Position numbers and translations under genes: made by a program. Shown piece by piece: positions 25,456-34,923 of a stretch of 64,000 nt of DNA (its first letter is position 1; each line of letters starts with the position of its first letter). The notes under the pieces are model-generated. The model was not told the DNA's origin. It did no database searches and was given only the letters and a program-made list of their open reading frames with translations. The DNA lies in contig NZ_OY781940.1 of assembly GCF_963677315.1 (NCBI RefSeq), positions 484,001 to 548,000 of the forward strand, read 5' to 3'. Source of the stretch: an uncultured Sphaerochaeta sp. (GTDB lineage Bacteria; Spirochaetota; Spirochaetia; Sphaerochaetales; Sphaerochaetaceae).

Positions 25456-27063
25456 ATGTTCTTTAAACAAAAACAACCAAAAGAAGCGGCCCTCAATGAG
25501 TTTGACCAGGTCGTAGTAGGTAATAGTCTAGGAAAGGATGCTTGGAAGCGCCTGAAGAAAAACAAGATGGCTGTACTGGGAATGATTATTGTTGCCATCT
25601 ATTCGCTGCTTGCAGCATCAGCAATGTTCCTTCCCATCCATCCATATGATCAGATTATCCTTGATCACCAGCACTTGCGTCCAACCTTCAACAAGACTGC
25701 AGGGGACCTGATGATGGAAACCAAATTGGATGACCTGTACTTCAAGGCTTGGAGAGCAGGAAGCTTGGTGGTAACCGAAGAAGAGAGCCAGCAGATTGAG
25801 AAGTGGATCTCCTTGAATGAGACCAACAGGGTTTGGAATTTCCTCTATGCTGAGGGAGAGGCACAAAGAGCTGCCGGGACATTTACTTTCAGTTCTGCTG
25901 ACCAGCGCACCATCGACCGCTTGCAAGAGAAAATTGATACAGAGTTCCTGATCAACATCGAGAAAATGTTTTATACCGATCCTGAGACCGGGAAGAGCAA
26001 GAATATTGCTCGTATGGACTTCCTGGATATCCAGAGAATCTACGCTGAATACCTTGGTGTAGAGGAGTCTGTTATTGCCGATCAGGTGCAGAATGAAGTA
26101 CGAAGCCAAGTACTCAATTCTGTGAAAGCAGCAACTCCAGACCTCACCGACGAAGAATACGAGGCAAATCTGGAACTAGAGCTACAGAGCCTTGGGGATA
26201 AAGGGATTGCAAACATGGCCAAGACCAACTTGTTGGTCAGCCTGAAGACTGCGATCAGCAGAACCATTGAACGTGAGCTGAAACAGGAAGTCAAGGATGG
26301 CAAGGCTGAATTCCCTATCAATCGTGAAGTTACAGTCAATGAGGTGCTCTCTGCAAACATTACTGCTGACTTGAAACACGAAAGGCATTATTACCTTGGA
26401 ACAGACTATAGTGGACGCGATATGCTCAGCCGTATCATTTACGGTGGACAGGTCTCCATTGCCATCGGATTGGTTGGAACCATCACCAGTGTATTGATCG
26501 GTATCGTACTGGGAGCAATAGCTGGGTACGCTGGAGGCAAGATTGACTTCTTCCTGATGCGTTTCGTCGATATCATGTACGGACTTCCCTACATGCTTCT
26601 GGTCATCATCTTCATGGCCATCTTCGGACGTAATATCATGAACCTTTTCGTAGCATTGGCCATGGTCAGTTGGCTGACCGTTGCACGTATGGTACGTGGA
26701 CAGATTATGAGCTTGAAGAACAGTGAATATGTTGAGGCTGCCAGAAGCATGGGTGCATCGACCGGGAGAATCATCTTCCGCCACATGGTACCCAACTCAC
26801 TCTCTGTCATCATTGTTTATTCAACGCTCAGGGTTCCCGCATTCATCATGCAGGAGTCATTTCTCTCCTTCCTGGGTCTCGGAGTCCAGGCTCCGTACGC
26901 TTCATGGGGGTCCTTGGTAGGTGATGCCGTTAACGGCATGACCCTGTATCCGTGGAAGCTCGTCTTCCCCGCAATCGCCATGACCATCTTCCTCTTCGCC
27001 ATGAACTTCTTTGGTGATGGACTGAGGGATGCGTTCGACCCACAAAGCAAGAACCAGCTCTAG
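25456..27063 (+). CDS. oppC: Oligopeptide ABC transporter permease OppC type with large extracytoplasmic insert
   Basis: At 535 residues it is far longer than the usual ~300. The first membrane helix (residues ~38-60) and the typical IHPYDQ segment are followed by ~235 extra residues (about 72-308), charged and helical, before the canonical HYYLGTDYSGRDMLSRIIYGGQVS. The rest is a normal five-helix OppC core with the coupling loop VEAARSMGASTGRIIFRHMVPN. The insert should lie outside the cytoplasm and may contact OppA or the wall. The frame is intact throughout, and the gene is 12 bases after oppB. Confidence 0.92.
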   Translation: MFFKQKQPKEAALNEFDQVVVGNSLGKDAWKRLKKNKMAVLGMIIVAIYSLLAASAMFLPIHPYDQIILDHQHLRPTFNKTAGDLMMETKLDDLYFKAWRAGSLVVTEEESQQIEKWISLNETNRVWNFLYAEGEAQRAAGTFTFSSADQRTIDRLQEKIDTEFLINIEKMFYTDPETGKSKNIARMDFLDIQRIYAEYLGVEESVIADQVQNEVRSQVLNSVKAATPDLTDEEYEANLELELQSLGDKGIANMAKTNLLVSLKTAISRTIERELKQEVKDGKAEFPINREVTVNEVLSANITADLKHERHYYLGTDYSGRDMLSRIIYGGQVSIAIGLVGTITSVLIGIVLGAIAGYAGGKIDFFLMRFVDIMYGLPYMLLVIIFMAIFGRNIMNLFVALAMVSWLTVARMVRGQIMSLKNSEYVEAARSMGASTGRIIFRHMVPNSLSVIIVYSTLRVPAFIMQESFLSFLGLGVQAPYASWGSLVGDAVNGMTLYPWKLVFPAIAMTIFLFAMNFFGDGLRDAFDPQSKNQL

Positions 27064-27073
27064 GAGGAACATG

Positions 27074-28123
27074 ATGAGTATGAAACCTAATGCAAAGACA
27101 GTCCTTGAAGTAAAGGACCTACAGACATATTTCAAAACTGATGCCGGAATCGTAAAGGCAGTTGATGGAGTCTCGTTCTCAGTGAGAGAGGGAGAGACCA
27201 TCGGCATCGTAGGGGAAAGCGGAAGCGGTAAGAGTGTTACCAACCTCTCGCTGATGCGCCTTATCCCCTCCCCTCCAGGAAAAATCGTTGGCGGAGAGGT
27301 TCTCTTCGAGGGGACAGACATCTTGAAGCTTTCTGAGAAGCAGATGCGAAGCATCAGGGGAAACAAGATTTCCATGATCTTCCAGGACCCAATGACAAGT
27401 TTGAATCCCTTCCTGAAGATTTCCACGCAGATGGTGGAAACCATCCGTCTACATGAGAAGGATGTTTCCAAACAGGAAGCACTCGAACGTTCCATTGAAA
27501 TGCTTAAGCTGGTAGGTATCCCTTCAGCTGAAAAGCGTATTCATAGCTACCCCCACCAGTTCTCCGGCGGTATGAGACAACGTGTAATGATTGCCCAGGC
27601 ACTGAGCTGTAATGCTGAAGTGCTGATCGCTGATGAGCCGACCACTGCCCTTGATGTTACCATTCAGGCACAGATTCTCGAATTGATTGCCAAACTCAGT
27701 GACAAGATGGGAACGGCGGTCATCCTCATCACCCATGACTTGGGCGTTGTGGCTGGAATGTGCGACCAGGTGTGCGTCATGTATGCCGGTAAGATCGTCG
27801 AGAAAGCCGGAACTGATGAGCTGTATGCAAGACCTAGCCACCCATATACCGAAGGATTGATTAAAAGTGTGCCCCGTATGGACACAACAAAGAAGGGCAA
27901 CCGCTTATTCTCCATCGAGGGACAACCACCCAATGTCATCGACCTGCCCCCCTGCTGTCCGTTCCACCCACGTTGCCACAAGGCAATGGATGTGTGTAGA
28001 CAGGCCTACCCACCGGTAAAGGATCTGGGGAAGGGGCATGAAGTGGCTTGCTGGCTCTTCGCTGATGAAAATGAGAAGCAGCAGGCACTGAAAGAAGCTA
28101 ACGTCAAGGAGAAGGCCGAATGA
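27074..28123 (+). CDS. oppD: Oligopeptide ABC transporter ATPase OppD
   Basis: This ATP-binding subunit has Walker A GESGSGKS, signature [15 protein letters not shown], Walker [13 protein letters not shown], and the C-terminal oligopeptide-transporter domain with the four-cysteine-type cluster ([19 protein letters not shown]...ACWL). Such C-termini can bind an iron-sulfur cluster. AGGAGG ends at 27067, giving good spacing to ATG 27074; ATG 27071 is the alternative. It overlaps oppF by four bases. Confidence 0.95.
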   Translation: MSMKPNAKTVLEVKDLQTYFKTDAGIVKAVDGVSFSVREGETIGIVGESGSGKSVTNLSLMRLIPSPPGKIVGGEVLFEGTDILKLSEKQMRSIRGNKISMIFQDPMTSLNPFLKISTQMVETIRLHEKDVSKQEALERSIEMLKLVGIPSAEKRIHSYPHQFSGGMRQRVMIAQALSCNAEVLIADEPTTALDVTIQAQILELIAKLSDKMGTAVILITHDLGVVAGMCDQVCVMYAGKIVEKAGTDELYARPSHPYTEGLIKSVPRMDTTKKGNRLFSIEGQPPNVIDLPPCCPFHPRCHKAMDVCRQAYPPVKDLGKGHEVACWLFADENEKQQALKEANVKEKAE

Positions 28124-29190
28124 GTACAGATAGAAAGCCCCTATTGGAAGTCAGGGATTTAAAACAGCACTTCCCCATCTCCAGTGGATCACTCCTCCAG
28201 AAACAGGTTGGAGCAATCCGTGCAGTGGATGGAGTCTCCTTTGATGTATATCCCGGTGAAACACTGGGTATCGTAGGAGAGTCTGGTTGTGGTAAGTCTA
28301 CCACAGTACGCTCGATCAGCCAGCTCTATAAACCAACCAGTGGAAGTGTCAAGTTCAATGGCGTAGATCTGGTAAGTGCCGATACCCGCACCATGCTCAA
28401 GGCCAGGCGTGATATCCAGATGATCTTCCAGGATCCCTATGCATCACTTGACCCCAGAATGACGGTTCGTTCCATCATTGCTGAGCCCATGGTTATCTAT
28501 AATAATAGAAAACTGCTCGAAACACCGATGAGTCCTATGGAAATTGAGCGTCGAGTAGAGGAACTGATGGAACGTGTTGGTTTGAACAAGGCCTTCAAGA
28601 ACCGTTATCCTCATGAGTTCAGTGGCGGACAGAGACAGAGAATTGGTATTGCTCGTGCTTTGGCATTGAACCCGAAGATCATCCTTGCCGATGAGCCGGT
28701 ATCTGCCTTGGATGTATCCATCCAGTCTCAGATTCTCAACCTAATGGCGGACCTACAGAAGGAGTTCGGGCTGACCTATCTCTTCATTGCTCACGACCTT
28801 GCAGTCATCCAGCACATTTCCACCCGTGTGGCGGTTATGTACTTGGGCAAGATTGTTGAGATCAGTGAAGCTGTACAGCTCTATGACAATCCATTGCACC
28901 CCTATACCATTGCACTGCTCAGTGCGGCTCCGATTCCTGATCCCAAGGTTGAGAGGGAGAGAAAGCGCATCATCCTTACCGGCGATGTACCTTCCCCCGA
29001 CAAGGAACGTACCGGCTGTTACTTCTATGACCGCTGTCCAAAGAAGATGCCTTGGTGTTCCTGCCATATCCCACCGATGTTTGACATCAACGAGAAACAG
29101 CAGGTTGCCTGCTGGCTCTATGACAAGAGGGATTTGAGCAAGGTCACGAAGGAAGAAGCTGAAGCTGATGCCGCAAAAAATGGAAACTAA
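28120..29190 (+). CDS. oppF: Oligopeptide ABC transporter ATPase OppF
   Basis: The second ATPase of the importer has 356 residues. Walker A GESGCGKS, signature EFSGGQRQRIGIARALALNPK, and Walker B IILADEPVSALDVS are present. The C-terminal cysteine cluster (GCYFYDRCPKKMPWCSCHIPP...ACWL) is also present. It overlaps oppD by four bases and is followed by a terminator at 29209. Confidence 0.95.
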   Translation: MSTDRKPLLEVRDLKQHFPISSGSLLQKQVGAIRAVDGVSFDVYPGETLGIVGESGCGKSTTVRSISQLYKPTSGSVKFNGVDLVSADTRTMLKARRDIQMIFQDPYASLDPRMTVRSIIAEPMVIYNNRKLLETPMSPMEIERRVEELMERVGLNKAFKNRYPHEFSGGQRQRIGIARALALNPKIILADEPVSALDVSIQSQILNLMADLQKEFGLTYLFIAHDLAVIQHISTRVAVMYLGKIVEISEAVQLYDNPLHPYTIALLSAAPIPDPKVERERKRIILTGDVPSPDKERTGCYFYDRCPKKMPWCSCHIPPMFDINEKQQVACWLYDKRDLSKVTKEEAEADAAKNGN

Positions 29191-29208
29191 CCACAAATGA
29201 GTGGTATG

Positions 29209-29240
29209 AGAGAGTCACCCTGGCGGTGGCTCTCTTTTTT
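29209..29240 (+). terminator. Terminator of oppBCDF
   Basis: AGAGAGTCACC (29209-29219) pairs with GGTGGCTCTCT (29225-29235) with one wobble, across a 5-nt loop, then TTTTT. It separates oppF from the convergent small gene. Confidence 0.88.
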
Positions 29241-29242
29241 GC

Positions 29243-29803
29243 TTACCATTTCATATCCTTGTAGGACACATTGAGATCCAGGTCCCTTGGGCGATCGACG
29301 AACAAGGGCAGTCCTGTTACTGCTGAGATAGCCTGGACTGCCGACTCAGTCCTTCCTCCGCTGGTTTTCTCAGCGATGATTTCGATGTCTCGTTTCTCAT
29401 CCTCTCCTAGATTGAGTGAAAATACGATCATGGCTCGAAATCGTCGTTTAGTCGGTTTTGCATCCTTGTCAGTGGTTCCCCTTACAAAGTGGTTCAACTC
29501 CAACTGACGAACCTCAGAAAACGCGAACTGCTCACGTTTGCACAGAGGACCGAACCCATAGATGCTGGTGATGCGTTGTTCTTGCTTATCAAATACCCAT
29601 GTATCCCGGTAGAATGTACCTGCCAAGGTTAGCAGCAACAGGATCAGAATATGGGTCATGCTAAGTAAACTGACCCCTTCTGACAAGTTCAAGACAAGAC
29701 CCCAGATCAGGAACACTGAGAAAAATCCACTCATGCCATGAAACATATTGGTTACACGGTATTGGATACCATAAGGCTTTATATAGGTCGTATGTCGTAC
29801 CAC
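29243..29803 (-). CDS. Uncharacterised membrane-anchored protein
   Basis: I do not recognise the family. With the start at GTG 29803 (GAGGAGA seven bases upstream) it has 186 residues; a TTG at 29842 would add thirteen. A helical hairpin of two hydrophobic segments (GFFSVFLIWGLVLNLSEGVSLLSMTHILILLLLTLAGTFY region, ~18-60) is followed by a soluble ~120-residue domain with strands such as QRITSIYGFGPLCKREQFAFSEVRQLELNH. That pattern recalls membrane proteins with PH-like domains, but this is only an impression. It is the sole minus-strand gene between oppF and oppA. Confidence 0.65.
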   Translation of the reverse strand: MVRHTTYIKPYGIQYRVTNMFHGMSGFFSVFLIWGLVLNLSEGVSLLSMTHILILLLLTLAGTFYRDTWVFDKQEQRITSIYGFGPLCKREQFAFSEVRQLELNHFVRGTTDKDAKPTKRRFRAMIVFSLNLGEDEKRDIEIIAEKTSGGRTESAVQAISAVTGLPLFVDRPRDLDLNVSYKDMKW

Positions 29804-30028
29804 GGTAACGTCTCCTCTTCTTTTCTCTTCCAATATACTCAAATGTGTTAGAAAAAACAGGTCTCTACCATAAATTACAGTTTATGTAAAATCTGTATAA
29901 ATTAACACGCTGTATGCATTCAAAAGGCTGTTTTAGAGAAACCTATTTGCGTTTTCTCTTGATTCGTGGTTTAATGTGAACTAAGCTAAGTTGAATATGT
30001 ATACTTAGAACTACAAGGAGATATGTCT

Positions 30029-31750
30029 ATGAAGAAATTTCTGGCTATCATGCTTAGTGTGCTGCTTGTTAGTGCTCTCTTGATTTCCTGTGGAAAGAAA
30101 GAAGAACCGGCACCAGCCGCTACCACGACGCCGGCTCCGGCAGCAACTACTGCTCCGGCAACCCCGGCCCCGGCTCCAAAAGCTGAAGCAGAACCTGCTG
30201 CACCGGCTCCTGCCGCTCCAGCACCCGCTGCTCCTGCAGAGGATGAAGTTGTGTTCCGCATTTCCAATGGTGCAGAGCCCGAGTCCCTCGACCCAGCTCT
30301 TATCCAGGGAGTCCCCGAACATAGAATTTTCGAGGCTCTTTTCGAAGGCTTGGTAGCAATCGATCCTGCGACTGCTCTTGCTGTTCCTGGCGTTGCTGAA
30401 AGCTGGGAAGTCAATGAAGATGGCACTCAGTACACCTTCACCCTTCGTGAAGATGCAGTTTGGTCCGATGGCGTTGCCATCACCGCTGACGATGTTGTCT
30501 ACAGCTGGTTGAGACTGCTTGATCCCGTAACTGCAGGTCCCTATGCTTGGTTCCCTTGCATGTTCCTTCAGGGTGCAACAGAATTCAACGCTGGCGAGGC
30601 TGGTCCTGAGGCAGTGGGAATCCGCGCTCTTGACAAGAGAACCTTCCAGATGGACCTCATCGGTCCCCTCCCGTATGCTATTGATGCACTGACCCACTAC
30701 AGCTTCTCAATCGTTCCCAAGCACGCCATCGAAGAGTTTGGCGACAAGTGGACAAGTCCTGAGAACTTCGTAGGTAATGGTCCTTTCGTACTCACTGAGA
30801 GAATTCCCCAGACCTCCCTTACCGTCAGCAAGAGTGACACGTACTGGGACAAGGAGAATGTAGCACTTGACAAGGTCATCTTCTACTCCTCTGACAGTGA
30901 CACCACCAACTACAACATGTACCTCAATGGTGAGATTGACTGGGCAACCAACGTACCGAATGACCAGCTTTCAGCTGCTCAGATGCGCGCTGACTTCCAG
31001 TCTTCCCCACAGCTTTCCACCTACTACTATGTCTTCCAGAACGAAGTAGCTCCATTCGATAACCCTGATGTACGCCGCGCGCTGTCATTGGCCATCGACC
31101 GTGAAGCACTTGTTGAAGGCGTAACCAGAGCTGGACAGATTCCTGCATGGGGTATCGTACCTCCGATGGCTGGTTATGATGCTCTTGAGTTCCCCCACGA
31201 CAACATGGATGACATGATTGCCGAGGCACAGGATCTCTTGGCTAGAGCTGGCTACCCCAACGGTGCTGGATTCCCGACCTCAACCATTCTGTACAATACC
31301 AATGAAGGTCACAAGCAGATTGCTGAGTTCGTGCAGCAGGAATGGAAAGACAATCTTGGCATCAACGTCGTTCTTGAGAACCAGGAATGGCAGACCTACC
31401 TTGCAAACCGTAACGAAGGTAACTTCGAGGTTGCACGTGCAGGATGGGTAGGTGACTACCAGGATCCAAATACCTTCCTCGACATGTTCCTCACCGGTGC
31501 CGGTATGAACGGTGGTAGGTATACAAACGAAATCTATGACCTGTTGATCAATGAAGCAGCTAGAATGCCCGCAGGCGATGATCGCTTCGGTGTTCTCAAG
31601 ACCGCTGAAGATATCATGATCAACCAGGATATGGGTATCATGCCTTTCTACTACTATGTAGCAATCAACATGATTGATACTGACAAGTGGGGCGGCTGGC
31701 ATCCAAATACCATGGATTACCATCCGGTCAAGGACATCTACCTCAAGTAG
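30029..31750 (+). CDS. oppA: Oligopeptide-binding lipoprotein OppA type
   Basis: This extracytoplasmic peptide-binding protein (SBP family 5) serves the Opp importer. A lipoprotein signal ends in LLISC with Cys21 as the lipidated residue. An Ala/Pro/Thr-rich linker follows at residues 27-70. The mature fold has EPESLDPALIQGVPEHRIFEALFEGLVAID, WSDGVAITADDVVYSWLRLLDP and the YPNGAGFPT region. ATG 30029 is chosen over 30023 for its spacing to AAGGAG. It lies 840 bp after oppF with its own leader and terminator, so it can be expressed more strongly than the permease genes. Confidence 0.94.
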   Translation: MKKFLAIMLSVLLVSALLISCGKKEEPAPAATTTPAPAATTAPATPAPAPKAEAEPAAPAPAAPAPAAPAEDEVVFRISNGAEPESLDPALIQGVPEHRIFEALFEGLVAIDPATALAVPGVAESWEVNEDGTQYTFTLREDAVWSDGVAITADDVVYSWLRLLDPVTAGPYAWFPCMFLQGATEFNAGEAGPEAVGIRALDKRTFQMDLIGPLPYAIDALTHYSFSIVPKHAIEEFGDKWTSPENFVGNGPFVLTERIPQTSLTVSKSDTYWDKENVALDKVIFYSSDSDTTNYNMYLNGEIDWATNVPNDQLSAAQMRADFQSSPQLSTYYYVFQNEVAPFDNPDVRRALSLAIDREALVEGVTRAGQIPAWGIVPPMAGYDALEFPHDNMDDMIAEAQDLLARAGYPNGAGFPTSTILYNTNEGHKQIAEFVQQEWKDNLGINVVLENQEWQTYLANRNEGNFEVARAGWVGDYQDPNTFLDMFLTGAGMNGGRYTNEIYDLLINEAARMPAGDDRFGVLKTAEDIMINQDMGIMPFYYYVAINMIDTDKWGGWHPNTMDYHPVKDIYLK

Positions 31751-31770
31751 TTGTCAAACAAGGCAAACGC

Positions 31771-31805
31771 AGGTCCCTGGATTCGTCCGGGGACCTTTTA
31801 TTTAT
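31771..31805 (+). terminator. Terminator of oppA
   Basis: AGGTCCC (31771-31777) pairs with GGGACCT (31790-31796), followed by TTTATTTA. Confidence 0.88.
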
Positions 31806-31807
31806 GC

Positions 31808-31836
31808 TGGACTGAACTCTCCCTCTCCGCTATAGT
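31808..31836 (+). promoter_or_regulatory. Putative promoter of the threonine aldolase operon
   Basis: TGGACT (31808-31813), a 17-bp spacer and TATAGT (31831-31836) lie 27 bp before ltaE and just after the oppA terminator. Confidence 0.45.
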
Positions 31837-31862
31837 TTTATGTAGCACCAAGGAGATGACCA

Positions 31863-32888
31863 ATGAAATATTATGATCTGAGAAGTGATACCATTACCAA
31901 ACCGACTGAAGCAATGAGGAAAGCCATGGCCGCTGCAGAGGTAGGTGATGATGTTTACCGAGAAGACCCTACAACCACTAAACTGGAAGCACTGGCTGCT
32001 GAACTTACCGGGAAAGAACGTGGCTTGTTTGTTTCATCCGGTTCGATGGGCAACCTGATCAGCCTCTATATCAATGGGGGAAGAAGCAATGAGGTATTCA
32101 CTGCTGCCAACAGCCATATCATCCACCATGAAATAGGTGCAGTAGCTGCCATTGCAGGGGTGCTTCCCATTTCCTTCGATGTACCCCGTGGCATTCTCAA
32201 CGCTGATGCATTTATCGGAAAAGTGAAACAGGGCGCATACGACATGGCCAACACCACGCTCATTGAGGTGGAGAACACGATTGGAGGATACTGCTATCCT
32301 TTGGAAAATCTGGAAGGGATCAAGGATTTTGCATCAACCCATGATTTGAAAGTACATATGGATGGAGCGAGAATCTTCAATGCACAGGTCGCTTCAGGAA
32401 TTTCAGTAAAGACCTATGCAAGTTATGCAGATACCATTACCTTCTGTCTCTCCAAGGGGCTGGGTTGTCCTGTTGGCAGCATGCTCTGTGGTGATGAGGA
32501 ATTCATCAACAAAGCCCTTACAATCAGAAAGATGCTGGGCGGAGGAATGCGACAAACCGGTGTGCTTGCAGCTGCCGGACTCTATGCACTTGAGAATCAT
32601 GTGGATCGATTGGCAGACGACCACGCCCATGCAAAAGCCTTGGCAGATGCCTTGGTGAAAGGGGGATGGGCTGAGGTAGATACAGAAGGAGTGCAAACCA
32701 ATATTGTCTTCTTCCGTGTTCCCATGGTACAGAGTGCTACAGTGGTGAGCCAATTGGCAAAACAGGGAATCTTGGCAAATACTGAAGGTGATATGGTTCG
32801 GCTTGTGACCAATCTGGATTTGCATGATGAAGATATCAGCGAACTCTGCACCCTGTTGGAGAATTTCCAGATCGAGGCTGAAGCATGA
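31863..32888 (+). CDS. ltaE: Low-specificity threonine aldolase
   Basis: This PLP enzyme cleaves L-threonine or allo-threonine to glycine and acetaldehyde. The 341-residue protein starts YYDLRSDTITKPTEAMRKAM, followed by GDDVYREDPTTTKLE, the cofactor-stacking histidine in SHIIHHEIGA, HMDGARIFNA, and the PLP lysine in FCLSKGLGCPVGSML. These are the standard features of the beta-eliminating threonine aldolase family. It overlaps the following EFR1 gene by four bases. Together with the downstream MalY-like enzyme it makes a small amino-acid-degradation operon. Confidence 0.93.
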   Translation: MKYYDLRSDTITKPTEAMRKAMAAAEVGDDVYREDPTTTKLEALAAELTGKERGLFVSSGSMGNLISLYINGGRSNEVFTAANSHIIHHEIGAVAAIAGVLPISFDVPRGILNADAFIGKVKQGAYDMANTTLIEVENTIGGYCYPLENLEGIKDFASTHDLKVHMDGARIFNAQVASGISVKTYASYADTITFCLSKGLGCPVGSMLCGDEEFINKALTIRKMLGGGMRQTGVLAAAGLYALENHVDRLADDHAHAKALADALVKGGWAEVDTEGVQTNIVFFRVPMVQSATVVSQLAKQGILANTEGDMVRLVTNLDLHDEDISELCTLLENFQIEAEA

Positions 32889-33673
32889 AAACAACCCTCA
32901 TCTGCTTCTCAGGAACAGGAAACAGCTACTATATTGCTCAGAAACTAAGCAGTGAGCTTGAAGATTGCCAAGTATTGATGATTCCTTCCTTAATGGAAGT
33001 ACCAACCTTCACCATCACTGAACAGGTAGGGTTTGTTTTTCCCGTCTATAAGGGGTTTCCACCCAATCTGGTCCCTCACTTCATCGAAGAGGTTTTCCAA
33101 AAGCAGGATCTCTCCCCATTGAAATACCTGTTTTTGGTAACCACTCGCTATCTCTTCCAGGCATATACCTTCCAGGCGATGGAAGTCCTGCTCAAGGAAG
33201 CGGGCGCGGTAGTGAGCTATGCCAACCATATTGTGATGCCAGATGGCTATATCCCCTTGCTCAGCGCTCCAAGTGAAGAGAAGATTGAGGAACTCTATGC
33301 AAAAGCTGACCTGAAGGTAGCAGAAATTGCAAAGGATATCAGAGAGGAGGTTATCAAACCACCTCACAGACCTCCCCTCTCTCGCTTTGCGATCAACCAT
33401 GTCATGATCCCAATCCATCGTGCATTCATGGATACAGCGCTCGATTTTGCTGTAACCGATGCGTGTACCTCATGTGGGCTCTGTTACCGGATGTGCCCAT
33501 CTGCAAACATCGAGATGAAAGATGGAAAACCTGTCTTTGATCGTGCATGCACTGGATGCCTTGGTTGTTACCATCGCTGTCCTGAACATGCTATCGTATT
33601 CAAAACCAAAAAAGTCCGTGAGGGGTATTACCCCAACCCACGTTCAGGCTATCAAGTGGAGTATCGTTCGTAA
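32885..33673 (+). CDS. EFR1-family flavodoxin-ferredoxin fusion protein
   Basis: The 262-residue protein begins with a flavodoxin-like fold (TTLICFSGTGNSYYIAQKL) whose FSGTGNS loop binds the flavin phosphate. It ends with two four-iron ferredoxin motifs, CTSCGLCYRMCPS and CTGCLGCYHRCPE. EFR1 proteins are common in anaerobes and presumably shuttle low-potential electrons; the partner is unknown. It is translationally coupled to ltaE upstream and shares one base with the next gene, so an electron-transfer role linked to amino-acid catabolism is suggested but not shown. Confidence 0.9.
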   Translation: MKTTLICFSGTGNSYYIAQKLSSELEDCQVLMIPSLMEVPTFTITEQVGFVFPVYKGFPPNLVPHFIEEVFQKQDLSPLKYLFLVTTRYLFQAYTFQAMEVLLKEAGAVVSYANHIVMPDGYIPLLSAPSEEKIEELYAKADLKVAEIAKDIREEVIKPPHRPPLSRFAINHVMIPIHRAFMDTALDFAVTDACTSCGLCYRMCPSANIEMKDGKPVFDRACTGCLGCYHRCPEHAIVFKTKKVREGYYPNPRSGYQVEYRS

Positions 33674-34923
33674 TGGATTCAATGTTTGACCAAATCACAG
33701 ACCGTCGTTCCTCCTTGTCTGTCAAGTGGAACAAGGAAGTCATCGCATCGATATGTGGAAACCCTGAAGCAGAACCTTTTTGGGTTGCTGATATGGACTT
33801 TCCTGTAGCTCCGGAAGTATCCAGGCAGGCACGGATGCTTGCTGAACATGCAATCTACGGGTATCCCTACGCACCAGAGCAGAAGACAGCCTTTCTTGTA
33901 TGGGCGAAGCAATGGCATCAGATGGATCTGTCGCAAAACCAAGTGGTACCCAGCCAAGGGGTCCTGAACAGTATTGCCATTCTTCTGGATCTCCTCAGTA
34001 AAGAGAAGGATGAGATCATTGTACCTTTCCCTTCTTACCAACCGTTTGTGACCATGGTAAACAACCTAGGAAGGACCTTGAGTCCTTGGCCGCTTTCTTT
34101 CGATGAACACCTCCATCAATTCTTTCCTGATTGGAATGCATTTGAGGAACTCTGCAACACGGCAAAGATTCTTATCTTCTGCAGCCCCCATAACCCCTCG
34201 GGTCTCGTATTCAGCGAAGCTGAGCTTACCAAACTGTGCACCATCGCAAAGAAACATGGTGTGACTATTATCAGTGATGAGATTCACGCAGATCTTCGCT
34301 ATGATTCTTTCGTAAGTCTTCTGGAAGTAGGTAAAAGAACTGAGTGTGAAAGCATTGTATGCATGGCTCCCTCCAAAACATTCAATATGGCTGGAGAACA
34401 CTACTCAATTACCCTGTTCAATAATCCAAGCCTCAAGAAAGCGTATGAGAAGAAGCTGCAGCAACTTTTTCTTTCAGGCAATTCAACATTCGCCATGACA
34501 CTGGCTACAGCTGCCTACCAGAGTGGAGAGTCATGGTTACGTGAGTTACTCTCCTACTTGCAAGGCAACATTACCTATATCGATGAGACATTACAGAAAT
34601 ATGTCCCGGAGATTGTATGTATCAAGCCAAAAGCCTCATTCATTACCCTGCTAGACTGCGCTGCCTTGCTCCCTCTGGTCGAGAAGGACAGGGATGCACA
34701 CCCAGAGCTCTATGACAGTAAGAAAAGCCCGGGAGGAGGCTTGCTGTCCAGATTCTTCGGCCAGCGTGCAAATGTTGCTTTTAATGATGGTACGTGGTTT
34801 GGAGGAGAGGAGTACCGAAGGTTTGTGAGGATCAACTTTGGAACACAGAGGGTCCGTCTTGAGCAGGCAATGGAGAGAATCATCAGAGCGGTGGAAGTAC
34901 TGAGAAAAACCTACGGGAGTTGA
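33673..34923 (+). CDS. MalY/PatB-type PLP-dependent C-S lyase or aminotransferase
   Basis: The 416-residue fold-type I PLP enzyme has the MalY/PatB opening (RRSSLSVKWN, then PFWVADMDFPVAPEV), CSPHNPSG, the aspartate in IISDEIHADLRY, and the PLP lysine in MAPSKTFNMAGEHYS. Members act as cystathionine beta-lyases releasing pyruvate, ammonia and a thiol; some also bind regulators. It begins on the last base of the EFR1 gene and overlaps the convergent SGNH gene by 13 bases. Confidence 0.9.
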   Translation: MDSMFDQITDRRSSLSVKWNKEVIASICGNPEAEPFWVADMDFPVAPEVSRQARMLAEHAIYGYPYAPEQKTAFLVWAKQWHQMDLSQNQVVPSQGVLNSIAILLDLLSKEKDEIIVPFPSYQPFVTMVNNLGRTLSPWPLSFDEHLHQFFPDWNAFEELCNTAKILIFCSPHNPSGLVFSEAELTKLCTIAKKHGVTIISDEIHADLRYDSFVSLLEVGKRTECESIVCMAPSKTFNMAGEHYSITLFNNPSLKKAYEKKLQQLFLSGNSTFAMTLATAAYQSGESWLRELLSYLQGNITYIDETLQKYVPEIVCIKPKASFITLLDCAALLPLVEKDRDAHPELYDSKKSPGGGLLSRFFGQRANVAFNDGTWFGGEEYRRFVRINFGTQRVRLEQAMERIIRAVEVLRKTYGS

